Shown here one piece after another: positions 1-8,823 of a stretch of 64,000 nucleotides of DNA. Source of the stretch: Amycolatopsis nalaikhensis (GTDB lineage: Bacteria; Actinomycetota; Actinomycetes; Mycobacteriales; Pseudonocardiaceae). The stretch covers positions 10,175,501 through 10,239,500 of the forward strand of contig NZ_CP127173.1 of NCBI RefSeq assembly GCF_030264295.1, read 5' to 3'. The translations under genes and the position numbers were made by a program. The notes below the pieces were generated by a model, which was not told where the DNA came from, did no database searches, and saw nothing but the letters and a program-made list of their open reading frames with translations. How positions within the stretch are numbered: the stretch's first letter is position 1; each line of letters starts with the position of its first letter.

Positions 1-1405
1 AGTCCAGCCGCGAACGCTCGACGGTCGCCGGGTCCATCGGGTCGGGCACCTCGGACTCGCCCCAGCCGTGCCGGGCGAACTCGCGACGGCGGCCCGTGCG
101 GACGGCCTCGGCCAGCTCCGGATCCGGGAAGGAGGCGAAGAACTGCCACGGCGTGCTCGCCGCCCACTCCTCCCCCATGAACACCATCGGCGTGAACGGC
201 GAGCAGAACAGGATCGCCGCGCCGCAGGCCAGCCGTCCCGGCGAGACCGTCGCGGACAGCCGGTCGCCGGTCGCGCGGTTGCCGATCTGGTCGTGGTTCT
301 GCAGGTAGGCGAGGAAGCGGTGGCCCGGCACGGTCCGGGTGTCGACCGGGCGCCCGTGCGTCCGCTCCCGGAACGACGACCAGGTCCCGGCGTGGAAGAA
401 CACCCCGCGCAGCACCCGCTCGATCGCGTCCTGGGCGGCGAAGTCGGTGTAGTACCCGGTCGTCTCGCCGGTGAGCTTGACGTGCAGCGCGTGGTGGAAG
501 TCGTCCGACCACTGCGCGTGCAGGCCGTAGCCGCCGCGCTCGCGGGGCGTCACCAGCCGCGGGTCGTTCAGATCGGACTCGGCGATCAGCGTCAGCGGCC
601 GGTTCAGCGCCGCCGACAGCGTCTCGACCTCGACGGCGAGCTGTTCGAGCAGGTGGACCGCCCGCCGGTCGAGCAGCGCGTGCACGGCGTCCAGCCGCAG
701 CGCGTCGACGTGGAAGTCGCGGAACCAGCTCAGCGCGTTGTCGACGACGTAGCGGCGGACCTCGTCGGAGCCGGGGCCGTCGAGGTTGAGGCCCGGCCCC
801 CAGTCGTTCCGCCCGGCGAAGTACGGCCCGAACCGGTCGAGGTAGGCCCCCGACGGCCCGAGGTGGTTGTAGACGACGTCGAGCACGACGGCCAGGCCGC
901 GCGCGTGCGCCGCGTCGACGAACCGCTTGAAGCCGTCCGGCCCGCCGTAGGGCTCGTGGACCGCGCCCCAGAGGACGCCGTCGTAGCCCCAGCCCGCGGT
1001 GCCGTCGAAGGAGTTGACCGGCAGCAGCTCGACGTGGGTGATGCCCAGGTCGACGAGGTGGTCGAGCCGGTCGATCGCCGCGTCGAAGGTGCCGCCCTCG
1101 GTGAACGTGCCGACGTGCAGCTCGTACAGGACCCCACCCGGCAGCTGGCGGCCGTGCCAGGCGTCGTCGGTCCACTCGAACTCGCCGTGGTCGTAGACGC
1201 GCGATTCGCCGTGGACGCCGTGCGGCTGCCACCGCGACCGCGGGTCCGGCAGCGGCTTGTCGTCGTCGCCGAGGAGGAAGGCGTAGTTGATCCCGTCGGC
1301 CTCGGCGTGCCACCAGCCGCCGTCGCCCGCGGTCATCTCGTGGACCCCGGCGTCGACGCTCACCCGGACCCGGTCGGCCGACGGGGCCCACACGCTGAAC
1401 CTCAT
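1..1405 (-). CDS. treZ: Malto-oligosyltrehalose trehalohydrolase (TreZ), 3' end outside window
   Basis: Cytosolic GH13 enzyme that releases trehalose from maltooligosyl-trehalose, the last step of the TreXYZ route. The reading frame stays open from the ATG at 1405 to the left edge (468 codons seen, about 110 missing by family length). Visible: an N-terminal carbohydrate-binding/Ig-like region (starting MRFSVWAPSADRV), then the catalytic barrel with VVYNH near residue 180, the nucleophile in ALRLDAVHAL (Asp239), the acid/base in LIAESDLND and the third acidic residue in YLQNHDQIGNR. The start codon overlaps the treY stop in ATGA, so the two are translationally coupled. Function is secure from the motifs and the treXY neighbours. 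Confidence 0.96.
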   Translation of the reverse strand, partial: MRFSVWAPSADRVRVSVDAGVHEMTAGDGGWWHAEADGINYAFLLGDDDKPLPDPRSRWQPHGVHGESRVYDHGEFEWTDDAWHGRQLPGGVLYELHVGTFTEGGTFDAAIDRLDHLVDLGITHVELLPVNSFDGTAGWGYDGVLWGAVHEPYGGPDGFKRFVDAAHARGLAVVLDVVYNHLGPSGAYLDRFGPYFAGRNDWGPGLNLDGPGSDEVRRYVVDNALSWFRDFHVDALRLDAVHALLDRRAVHLLEQLAVEVETLSAALNRPLTLIAESDLNDPRLVTPRERGGYGLHAQWSDDFHHALHVKLTGETTGYYTDFAAQDAIERVLRGVFFHAGTWSSFRERTHGRPVDTRTVPGHRFLAYLQNHDQIGNRATGDRLSATVSPGRLACGAAILFCSPFTPMVFMGEEWAASTPWQFFASFPDPELAEAVRTGRRREFARHGWGESEVPDPMDPATVERSRLD

Positions 1406-3678
1406 GCGTCTCCTCGCACCAGCAACGCCACGGGGTACCGCTCGAACAGGGTGGCCACGTCCGGCGTCGCGTCGCGGCCGGTCAGGACGTCGGTCCAGAC
1501 GCCGTCGGGCAGCGGGAGCACGGTGCCGCGCCAGCCGCCACCGGCAGCGAGGCCGACCGGCAGCCGGGTCACCGCCACGACGAGGTCCGCGCTCCGCGTG
1601 TAGGCCAGGACGTGGTCGGCCGCGGCGCCCTCGGCCCGCAGCGGCCGGTAGCCGCGGAACAACGCGGGGTGCTCCTGGCGCAGCTTCAGGGCCTTGTGGA
1701 CCACCAGCAGCTTCGCCGCACCGGAAGCGTCGACGTCCGGCAGCTCGCCCGCCGTGATCCGCGCCAGGACCGCCCGGCGGGCCGCGTAGTCGACGGGACG
1801 GCGGTTGTCCGGGTCGACCAGCGAGAAGTCCCACAGCTCGGTGCCCTGGTAGACGTCCGGGACGCCCGGTGCGGTCAGCTGGACGAGCTTCTGGCCGAGG
1901 GAGTTGACGTACCCCGGGCCGTCGATCCGGCGGACGAACGCCTCGATGTCGGCCGCCAGTTCGGCGTCGCCCATGACGTCTTCGGGCCACGCCGCGACGT
2001 CGGCCTCGAAGGCCTCGTCGTGGTCGGTCCAGCTGGTCCGGAGCTTGGCCTCCTTGGCCGCCTTGTCCAGGTAGTCCCGCAGCCGGGACGGCTCGATCGG
2101 CCAGGTCGAGACCAGCGTCTGCCAGGCCAGGAGGTTCAGCGACGGCTCGTCGATCCCCCGCTTCGCGGTCCATCGGCGGACGGCGTCGGCGAACTCGCCG
2201 GGCACCTCGGCCAGCACCGCCATCCGGGCGCGGGTGTCCTCCGAGCGCTTGGTGTCGTGCGTGGTCAGCGTCGTCATCGCGGCCGGGTGCCCGGCTTCGC
2301 GCTCGGCGGCCAGCCGGTGGAACTCCTCGACGCCGAGCCCGAACCGGTCCGGGTTGCCGCCGACCTCGTTGAGCGCGGCGAACCGCGTGTAGCGGTAGAA
2401 CGTCGTGTCCTCGGTGCCCTTGGCCACGACCATGCCGGACGTCTGCTGGATCCGGGTCGCCAGCTCGCCCCGCGGGGTGCCGCGCACGGCGGCGTCGAGG
2501 GCGGCCAGCGCGTCGGCGAGGTCGGGCCGGGCGCGACGGGCGCCGTCGATCGCGGCCGTCCAGTGCGCCGTGCCCTCGGGCAGGTACGAGCGGTAAACGG
2601 GGAAGGCGATCATGGTCTCGGCGACGGCCGCGCGCGCCGCGTTGGGGTCGACGTCCGGCAGCAGCGCCGCGATCCGCCGGACCTCGGCGACCAGGATCCG
2701 ATCGGTGACCAGGCGCCGGGCTTCGGCCTCGACGCGGTGGTAGCCGGTCTTCACGCCCAGCTCGGTCGCCAGCGCGGTGAAGCCGGGCTCGCCCGCCGGG
2801 TCGACGAAGACGCCCGCGATCTCGCGCAGCGCGTCGTAGCCGGTGGTGCCGTCGACCGGCCAGCTCTGCGGCAGCGGCTCGCCGGGGTGCAGGATCTTCT
2901 CGGCGACGATCCACGCGTTCGGCGCGTTCTCGCGCAGCCGCCGGAAGTAGCCGCCCGGGTCGGCCAGCCCGTCCGGGTGGTCGACGCGCAGGCCGGTGAC
3001 GTCGCCGTCGGCCACCCAGCGCAGCACCTCGCCGTGGGTCTCGGCGAACACCGTCGGGTCCTCGACGCGGACCGCGGCCAGGTTCGTGATGTCGAAGAAC
3101 CGCCGGTAGCCCAGCTCGGCGTTGCCGCGCCGCCAGCCGACCAGCCGGTAGTGCTGGCGTTCGTGGACCTCCTGCGGGGTCCCGCCCGCCGTGCCGGGCG
3201 CGATCGGGAAGCGGTGGTCGTAGTAGACCAGCTCGTCCCCCTCGACGGTCAGCTCGGCGACGGCGTCGTCGTCGCCGAGCACCGGCAGCAGCAGCGGCCC
3301 GCGGTCCCAGTCGATGTCGAAGAAGGCCGCGTGCCCGGCGTCGCGGCCGTGCTTCAGCACGTCCCACCACCAGCGGTTCGCCTTCGGCACCTCCACCGAC
3401 ATGTGGTTGGGCACGATGTCGACGACCAGGCCCAGCCCGGCCTCCTTCAGCCGCGCGCTCAGTGCCTGACGCGCCTCTTCCCCGCCCAGCTCGGGCCGCG
3501 CGCGGGTCGGGTCGACGACGTCGTAGCCGTGCGTCGACCCCGGCGTCGCGTCCAGCACCGGCGACGCGTAGAGCGCCCCGACACCCAGGTCGCGCAGGTA
3601 GCCGACGATCTCCGCGGCGTCGTCGAAGGTGAACTCCGGGCGCAGCTGCACCCGGTAGGTCGACTCCGGCACGGTCAT
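1402..3678 (-). CDS. treY: Malto-oligosyltrehalose synthase (TreY)
   Basis: Intramolecular transglucosylase that turns the reducing-end alpha-1,4 bond of a maltodextrin into alpha,alpha-1,1, making maltooligosyl-trehalose. 758 residues, normal for the family. It opens MTVPESTYRVQLRPEFTF (the typical TreY N-terminus), followed by VDIVPNHM, the nucleophile in LRVDHPDGL (Asp233), the acid/base in IVAEKIL and LTTHDTKRSED. ATG at 3678 overlaps the treX stop (ATGA) and its own stop overlaps the treZ start. A longer open frame continues upstream through treX, but it has no recognisable protein content and is only a frame shadow. Confidence 0.97.
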   Translation of the reverse strand: MTVPESTYRVQLRPEFTFDDAAEIVGYLRDLGVGALYASPVLDATPGSTHGYDVVDPTRARPELGGEEARQALSARLKEAGLGLVVDIVPNHMSVEVPKANRWWWDVLKHGRDAGHAAFFDIDWDRGPLLLPVLGDDDAVAELTVEGDELVYYDHRFPIAPGTAGGTPQEVHERQHYRLVGWRRGNAELGYRRFFDITNLAAVRVEDPTVFAETHGEVLRWVADGDVTGLRVDHPDGLADPGGYFRRLRENAPNAWIVAEKILHPGEPLPQSWPVDGTTGYDALREIAGVFVDPAGEPGFTALATELGVKTGYHRVEAEARRLVTDRILVAEVRRIAALLPDVDPNAARAAVAETMIAFPVYRSYLPEGTAHWTAAIDGARRARPDLADALAALDAAVRGTPRGELATRIQQTSGMVVAKGTEDTTFYRYTRFAALNEVGGNPDRFGLGVEEFHRLAAEREAGHPAAMTTLTTHDTKRSEDTRARMAVLAEVPGEFADAVRRWTAKRGIDEPSLNLLAWQTLVSTWPIEPSRLRDYLDKAAKEAKLRTSWTDHDEAFEADVAAWPEDVMGDAELAADIEAFVRRIDGPGYVNSLGQKLVQLTAPGVPDVYQGTELWDFSLVDPDNRRPVDYAARRAVLARITAGELPDVDASGAAKLLVVHKALKLRQEHPALFRGYRPLRAEGAAADHVLAYTRSADLVVAVTRLPVGLAAGGGWRGTVLPLPDGVWTDVLTGRDATPDVATLFERYPVALLVRGDA

Positions 3679-5795
3679 GCCGGCTCCGCCCGCTGCAGCA
3701 CGACCAGGGACCGGGCGGGCAGGGTGAACTGGCCGCCGCCCGCGATCGGCTCCGCGCCCGCGGGCTCGACCTCGCCGGTCGCGGTGTCGACGACGACCGT
3801 CCAGGCCTGCCCGTAGCCGTTGCCCGGCAGCTTGGCGTCGATGTCCTCGTAGTGGGCGTTGAAGGCGAGCAGGAACGAGTCGTCCTCGACCTTCATCCCG
3901 CGCGGGTCGAGGTCGGGGATCGCCTTGCCGTTGAGGAAGACCACGACCGCCTTGCCGAAGCCGTCGTCCCAGTTCTGCTCGGTCATCTCCTCGCCCGCCG
4001 GGGTGAACCAGGCGATGTCGCCGAGCTTGTCGCCCTTGCCGACCGGGCCGCCCTGGAAGAACCGGCGGCGGCGGAACACCGGGTGCCGGTGCCGGAACGC
4101 GCTCAGCCCGGCGGTGAACCGCACCAGGTCGGCGTTTTCGGTGGCCAGCTCCCAGTCCATCCAGGACAGTTCGGAGTCCTGGCAGTAGACGTTGTTGTTG
4201 CCCTGCTGGGTCCGGCCGAACTCGTCGCCGTGCAGGATCATCGGCACGCCCTGCGACAGCATCATCGTCGCGAGCATGTTGCGCTGCTGGCGGGCGCGCA
4301 GCGCGAGGACCTCGGGATCGTCGGTCTCGCCCTCGACGCCGCAGTTCCACGAGCGGTTGTCGTCGGCGCCGTCGCGTCCGTCCTCGCCGTTGGCCTCGTT
4401 GTGCTTTTCGTTGTAGGACACCAGGTCCCGCAGCGTGAAGCCGTCGTGCGCGGTGACGAAGTTGATCGAGGCGAACGGGCGGCGGCCGTCGTCCTGGTAG
4501 AGGTCCGACGAGCCGGTGATGCGCGAGGCGAACTCGCCCAGCGTCGAGGGCTCGCCGCGCCAGAAGTCGCGGACGGTGTCGCGGAACTGCCCGTTCCACT
4601 CCGTCCACAGCGGCGGGAAGTTGCCGACCTGGTACCCACCGGGCCCGACGTCCCACGGCTCGGCGATCAGCTTCACCTGGCTCACGATCGGGTCCTGCTG
4701 CACGAGGTCGAAGAACGTCGACAGCCGGTCGACGTCGTAGAACTCGCGCGCCAGCGCCGAGGCGAGGTCGAAGCGGAAGCCGTCGACGTGCATCTCCGTC
4801 ACCCAGTACCGCAGCGAGTCCATGATCAGCTGCAGGGTGTGCGGGTTGCGGACGTTGAGGGAGTTCCCGGTGCCGGTGTAGTCCATGTAGTACTCGGGCT
4901 CCCCCTCCACCAGCCGGTAGTAGGCCTCGTTGTCGATGCCCCGCATCGACAGCGTCGGCCCGAGGTGGTTGCCCTCCGCGGTGTGGTTGTAAACCACGTC
5001 GAGGATCACTTCGATGCCGGCCTCGTGGAAGGCCTTCACCATGCCCTTGAACTCCTGGACCTGGCCGCCCTCGCCGGGCATCGCGGCGTAGGAGTCGTGC
5101 GGGGCGAAGTAGCCGATCGTGTTGTAGCCCCAGTAGTTCGTCAGGCCCTTCTCGGCGAGGCCGTGGTCGGTGACGAACTGGTGCACCGGCAGCAGCTCCA
5201 CCGCCGTCACGCCGAGCTTCTGCAAGTGCTCCACGACGGCGGGGTGCGCGAGGCCGGCGTAGGTGCCCCGCAGCGGCTCGGGCACGAACGGGTGATTCAC
5301 GGTCATGCCCTTGACGTGCGCCTCGTAGATGACCGTCTCGTTGTACGGCCGCTTCGGCTGGCGGTCGTTGCCCCAGTCGAAGAACGGGTTCGCCACCAGC
5401 GAGTACGGGACGCGGCCGGCGGAGTCGTCGTCGTTGCGCTCGGCCGGGTTGGCGAACTTGTAGCCGAACAGCGACTCGTCCCACTTCACGCCGTGCGAGA
5501 CGGCTTTCGCGTACGGGTCGATCAGCAGCTTGTTCGGGTTGCAGCGCAGGCCGCGGGCCGGGTCGTACGGGCCGTGCACGCGGAAGCCGTACCGCTGTCC
5601 CGGCCCGACGTTGAGCAGGTAGCCGTGGTGGACGAAGCCGTCCACCTCTTCGAGCGGGTACCGGGTCTCCTTGCCCTCGGCGTCGAACAGGCACAGTTCG
5701 ACCCGCTCGGCCACCTCGGAGAAGAGGGCGAAGTTCGTGCCCACCCCGTCGTAGGTGGCGCCGAGCGGGTAGGGCGTTCCGGGCCAGGGCCGCAC
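3675..5795 (-). CDS. treX: Glycogen debranching enzyme (TreX/GlgX type)
   Basis: Isoamylase-type GH13 enzyme cutting alpha-1,6 branches of glycogen to supply linear maltodextrins to TreY. CBM48-like N-terminus (TPYPLGATYDGVGTNFALFS), then the barrel with VVYNHTAEG, the nucleophile in GFRFDLASAL (Asp343), the acid/base in LIAEPWD and FVTAHDGFTL. I choose GTG at 5795 because GAGGAG lies 6-7 bases upstream and the protein then begins VRPWPGTPYPLG, the usual debranching-enzyme start. An in-frame GTG at 5816 would add seven residues (MKARGDP) that include the ribosome-binding site itself. The stop overlaps treY (ATGA). Confidence 0.95.
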   Translation of the reverse strand: MRPWPGTPYPLGATYDGVGTNFALFSEVAERVELCLFDAEGKETRYPLEEVDGFVHHGYLLNVGPGQRYGFRVHGPYDPARGLRCNPNKLLIDPYAKAVSHGVKWDESLFGYKFANPAERNDDDSAGRVPYSLVANPFFDWGNDRQPKRPYNETVIYEAHVKGMTVNHPFVPEPLRGTYAGLAHPAVVEHLQKLGVTAVELLPVHQFVTDHGLAEKGLTNYWGYNTIGYFAPHDSYAAMPGEGGQVQEFKGMVKAFHEAGIEVILDVVYNHTAEGNHLGPTLSMRGIDNEAYYRLVEGEPEYYMDYTGTGNSLNVRNPHTLQLIMDSLRYWVTEMHVDGFRFDLASALAREFYDVDRLSTFFDLVQQDPIVSQVKLIAEPWDVGPGGYQVGNFPPLWTEWNGQFRDTVRDFWRGEPSTLGEFASRITGSSDLYQDDGRRPFASINFVTAHDGFTLRDLVSYNEKHNEANGEDGRDGADDNRSWNCGVEGETDDPEVLALRARQQRNMLATMMLSQGVPMILHGDEFGRTQQGNNNVYCQDSELSWMDWELATENADLVRFTAGLSAFRHRHPVFRRRRFFQGGPVGKGDKLGDIAWFTPAGEEMTEQNWDDGFGKAVVVFLNGKAIPDLDPRGMKVEDDSFLLAFNAHYEDIDAKLPGNGYGQAWTVVVDTATGEVEPAGAEPIAGGGQFTLPARSLVVLQRAEPA

Positions 5796-5828
5796 TGGGT
5801 CTCCTCGAGCTTTCACTGTCGTACCGGG

Positions 5829-5850
5829 CGCGTCCGCGCTCGCGGACGCG
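5829..5850. terminator. Perfect GC-rich stem between malQ and treX
   Basis: CGCGTCCGCG, two bases, CGCGGACGCG: a 10-bp perfect inverted repeat in the 90-bp gap between the malQ stop and the treX start. No T-run follows, so it could be a weak terminator, a processing stem or an attenuator setting expression of treXYZ relative to malQ. Confidence 0.5.
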
Positions 5851-5885
5851 CGTCACCACGGGGGTCGTGCGCGGGTGGGTACCCG

Positions 5886-7847
5886 TTATCCGGGCAGCGG
5901 ACGCGCCGCCGCCAAGGGCGCCACCGCGGCGCGCACCCCCTTCGCGGTGAAGAAGCCGTCGACGCTGACGGGCAGGGGAATCCGCCAGTTAGGGTACTGG
6001 TCGACCGTGCCGGGCAGATTCGGCTGCCGCACCTGGCCCGCCACGTCGGCCGGCGACGTCAGCACGAGCCGGGACGCGGCTCGCGCGAGGAGACTGTGCA
6101 ACGCGACGACCGGGTCGCCGTCCGGAATGCCTTCCCGCGCAACGAGTTCGAACAAAGCTTCACGTTCGGCCGCGGCCGCCTCCCGCTCGGCCTCGACGCC
6201 GCGGTCCAGCAGCCCCAGCTCGGCGCGGACGCGGACGTGCTCGCCCTCGAGCCAGCCCGAGACCGTCGGCAGGTCGTGGGTGGAAATGCTGGCCATCGCG
6301 GCCGGGTCCCACGCCGACGGCCGGGTGAACGGCTTGCCCGGCGCGTCCCAGTCGCGTTCGAACCACAGCACGGCCGAGCTGAGCATGCCCCGTTCGTGCA
6401 TGGTCTCGGTGACCGTCTCCTCGACCGTGCCGAGGTCCTCCCCCACGACGACCGCGCCGGCCCGGTGCGCTTCGAGCGCGAGCACGCCGACCATGGCCTC
6501 GGCGTCGTAGTGGACGTACGTGCCGCGGTGCGCGGGCTCGCCCGGCGGGATCCACCACAGCCGCCAGAGTCCGGCGATGTGGTCGACGCGGATGCCGTCG
6601 GCGTAGCGCAGCACCCCGCGGATGACGTCGCGGAACGGCGCGTACCCGGCCTCGGCCAGCTTGTCCGGCCGCCACGGCGGCAGGTTCCAGTCCTGGCCCT
6701 GCTGGTTGAACGCGTCCGGCGGCGCGCCGACCCGCACGTCGGCGGCGAAGACGTCCCGCACGGCCCAGGTGTCGGCTCCGCCCGGGTGCACCCCGACCGG
6801 CAGGTCGTGCACGATCCCGACGGTCATCCCGGCCTCGCGCGCGGCTTTCCGCGCCGCTTCCAGCTGCACCCGGCAGAGGTGCTGCAGCCAGGCGTGGAAG
6901 CCGACGCGCTCCTTGAGCTCTTCGCGAGCCTCTTCGACCTCGGGACCGGCGGGGTCGCGCAGCGGCTCCGGCCAGTCCCGCCAGTCGCCACCGTGGCGCT
7001 CGGCCAGCGCACAGAAGAGCGCGAAGTCCTGCAGGTCGGCGTACTCGGGCAGCACTTCGACGCGGTGCGGCCACAACAGCTCGAGCGCGGCGCGCTTGGC
7101 CGTCCACACCTTGTCGTAGTCGATCAGTTCGCCGTCACGGTCCGGGGCCAGCGACTCGACCGCCTCGCGCGTCGCCGCGTCGGCCCGCTCGAACGTCTCG
7201 GTGTCGGTGACCCGCAGGTAGAGGGGGTTGGCGAAGCGGCGGCTGGCCGGGGAGTACGGCGAGCGCTCCACCGGGTGGGCCGGGCTGATCGCCTGCACCG
7301 GGTTGACCAGCAGCACGCCCGCGTCCAGCTCGGCGGCCGAGCGGGCGGCGAAGGTCCGCAGGTCGGCGTAGTCGCCGATGCCCCAGGACCCGGCCGAGTG
7401 CAGGGCGTAGAGCTGCAGCATCCAGCCCCAGGCCGGCCGCACCTCCGGCAGCTTCGCGGGGACGACCGCGAGCACGACGTCCTGCTCGGCGGTGCTCACC
7501 CGGTGCCAGCCGAGCGGCAGGTCACCGGGCAGTTCGCCGGTCACGCGGCGGCGGGTGCCGTCTTCGAGCACGACCTCGGCGTCGCCCGGCAGCGGCCGGG
7601 TCGTGCCCTCCTTGACGACGATCGTCGGCGGCAGCGCGGCCGGAGCCTCCTGGGCGAGGGCCGCGGCGATCGCGTCGTCGCTGGTGGCGTCCACCCCGAA
7701 CTGGCCCAGCACGGCGACGACGACGTCGTCTTCGACTTCGACCCACTCCTGGTCGGCGTTCTCGTACCGGGTGGCGACGCCGTGGCGGTCGGCGAGCAGG
7801 TGCAGGGCGCTGCGGGCGGGGATCTCGTCGGGCACGGGGACCAGCAT
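5886..7847 (-). CDS. malQ: 4-alpha-glucanotransferase (amylomaltase, MalQ)
   Basis: Cytosolic GH77 enzyme that disproportionates maltodextrins, moving glucan chains between acceptors. 653 residues. An actinobacterial N-terminal extension of about 150 residues precedes WGWMLQLYALHSAGSWGIGDYADL. GH77 catalytic motifs: nucleophile in GIRVDHIAGLWRLWW (Asp422), acid/base in VVGEDLGTVEE and the third acid in ISTHDLPTVSGW. It lies 40 bp after the small membrane gene and 70-90 bp before treX on the same strand, so it may be transcribed with treXYZ in one alpha-glucan/trehalose unit. Confidence 0.95.
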   Translation of the reverse strand: MLVPVPDEIPARSALHLLADRHGVATRYENADQEWVEVEDDVVVAVLGQFGVDATSDDAIAAALAQEAPAALPPTIVVKEGTTRPLPGDAEVVLEDGTRRRVTGELPGDLPLGWHRVSTAEQDVVLAVVPAKLPEVRPAWGWMLQLYALHSAGSWGIGDYADLRTFAARSAAELDAGVLLVNPVQAISPAHPVERSPYSPASRRFANPLYLRVTDTETFERADAATREAVESLAPDRDGELIDYDKVWTAKRAALELLWPHRVEVLPEYADLQDFALFCALAERHGGDWRDWPEPLRDPAGPEVEEAREELKERVGFHAWLQHLCRVQLEAARKAAREAGMTVGIVHDLPVGVHPGGADTWAVRDVFAADVRVGAPPDAFNQQGQDWNLPPWRPDKLAEAGYAPFRDVIRGVLRYADGIRVDHIAGLWRLWWIPPGEPAHRGTYVHYDAEAMVGVLALEAHRAGAVVVGEDLGTVEETVTETMHERGMLSSAVLWFERDWDAPGKPFTRPSAWDPAAMASISTHDLPTVSGWLEGEHVRVRAELGLLDRGVEAEREAAAAEREALFELVAREGIPDGDPVVALHSLLARAASRLVLTSPADVAGQVRQPNLPGTVDQYPNWRIPLPVSVDGFFTAKGVRAAVAPLAAARPLPG

Positions 7848-7887
7848 TCCGGTGCCCGGCCGTTCGCGCCATCCGCGCGCCCGGACC

Positions 7888-8079
7888 TCACCCCCGGCCG
7901 CGACGCGCGAACAGCACCGCGGCCCCGGCCAGCACCATCACCACGCTGGCCGCGACGTGCAGCGACGGCGGCAGCAGGTGCAGCTGGACGAACCAGCTCG
8001 GCGAGTCCGCCCCCAGCAGCCGGTTGAGCAGCCCGCCCGCACCCTGGACGACCAGCAGGATCCCGAGCAGCTCGATCAC
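7888..8079 (-). CDS. Small hypothetical two-helix membrane protein
   Basis: 63 residues from a GTG at 8079 that overlaps the stop of the upstream membrane gene (GTGA). AGGAGG lies about 7 bases before it, so this start is preferred over the longer upstream reading. Two hydrophobic stretches (IELLGILLVVQGAGGLLNRL and VAASVVMVLAGAAVLFA) predict a hairpin membrane protein with a short basic C-terminus. Translationally coupled to the gene before it. Family not recognised. Confidence 0.7.
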   Translation of the reverse strand: MIELLGILLVVQGAGGLLNRLLGADSPSWFVQLHLLPPSLHVAASVVMVLAGAAVLFARRGRG

Positions 8080-8714
8080 CGCGGCACCTCCTCGCGCGAG
8101 CCGGACAGCTCCTGCCAGACCGGGCCGGTGACCAGCCAGATCGCCGCCACGGTGCCGAGCCGCGGGAACCAGCCCCACAGCGGCTCGACCTGCTCCGGCG
8201 TGCCGATCGCGAAGATCGCCGCGAGCAGCGCGACCGCCGACAACCCGCAGGCCAGGAGGCACTTCCCGAACTCACGCCACTCGTGCCGCACCTTCTCCCG
8301 CCCCTGCCGCTTCGGCGGTGGCGGCGGGCCGCTGTGACAACCGGGGCTCCGCCCCGGGCCGGGGGCTTCGCCACCCGGAACCCCCCGAAAGCTCCGAGCG
8401 AACCGACGAGCGAACTGCGCGTCGGCCCACCGGACCATGCTGGGCCCGAACACGACGCTGAACCCCAGGTAGACAGCGGCGAGGCCGTGGGTGAAGTTCG
8501 CCTTCGCCCCGCCGGCCAGGTCGACCACGGTCGCCACGAGCACGACGACGTCGATCAGCGGCACCATGGCCAGCAGCACCACCGAGGTGCGCCGGGCGCG
8601 CAGCAGGTACCGCACGGCGAGCCCGGCCGCGATCAGCACCCAGAACCCGATCTCGCCCGCCGCGATGACCGCGGCCATCGGATTCTCCGCGAGGAACTTC
8701 CCGATCTCGTTCAC
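8076..8714 (-). CDS. Hypothetical integral membrane protein
   Basis: 212 residues from a GTG at 8714. About five hydrophobic segments: residues 14-37, 45-70, 73-97, and two after a central Gly/Pro-rich linker (roughly 165-205). The linker (VPGGEAPGPGRSPGCHSGPPPPPKR region, about 110-140) looks like a cytosolic loop joining a three-helix and a two-helix block. Divergent from the sensor kinase gene, with 109 bp between them; first gene of a minus-strand run ending in treZ. No family recognised; a membrane role is all the sequence supports. Confidence 0.7.
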   Translation of the reverse strand: MNEIGKFLAENPMAAVIAAGEIGFWVLIAAGLAVRYLLRARRTSVVLLAMVPLIDVVVLVATVVDLAGGAKANFTHGLAAVYLGFSVVFGPSMVRWADAQFARRFARSFRGVPGGEAPGPGRSPGCHSGPPPPPKRQGREKVRHEWREFGKCLLACGLSAVALLAAIFAIGTPEQVEPLWGWFPRLGTVAAIWLVTGPVWQELSGSREEVPR

Positions 8715-8823
8715 GCTCCCAGGCTCGCCCGCGCCGGGCCGCGGGCGCGTCGGCGGAGGGCACGACCGGGCGTCATCACTTCGTAGGACGCGGGCCGGTC
8801 ACGCGATGTGCTGGGATGACCGG

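Noticed and set aside
3679..5859. Upstream extension of the treY frame through treX
   Set aside because: The extension is an alternate frame of treX; the TreY N-terminus and ATGA overlap fix the start at 3678.
3852..8027. Very long plus-strand open frame opposite treX and malQ
   Set aside because: It is the antisense shadow of two genes with full catalytic motifs; its translation is low-complexity Arg/Val/Gly-rich text with no domain.
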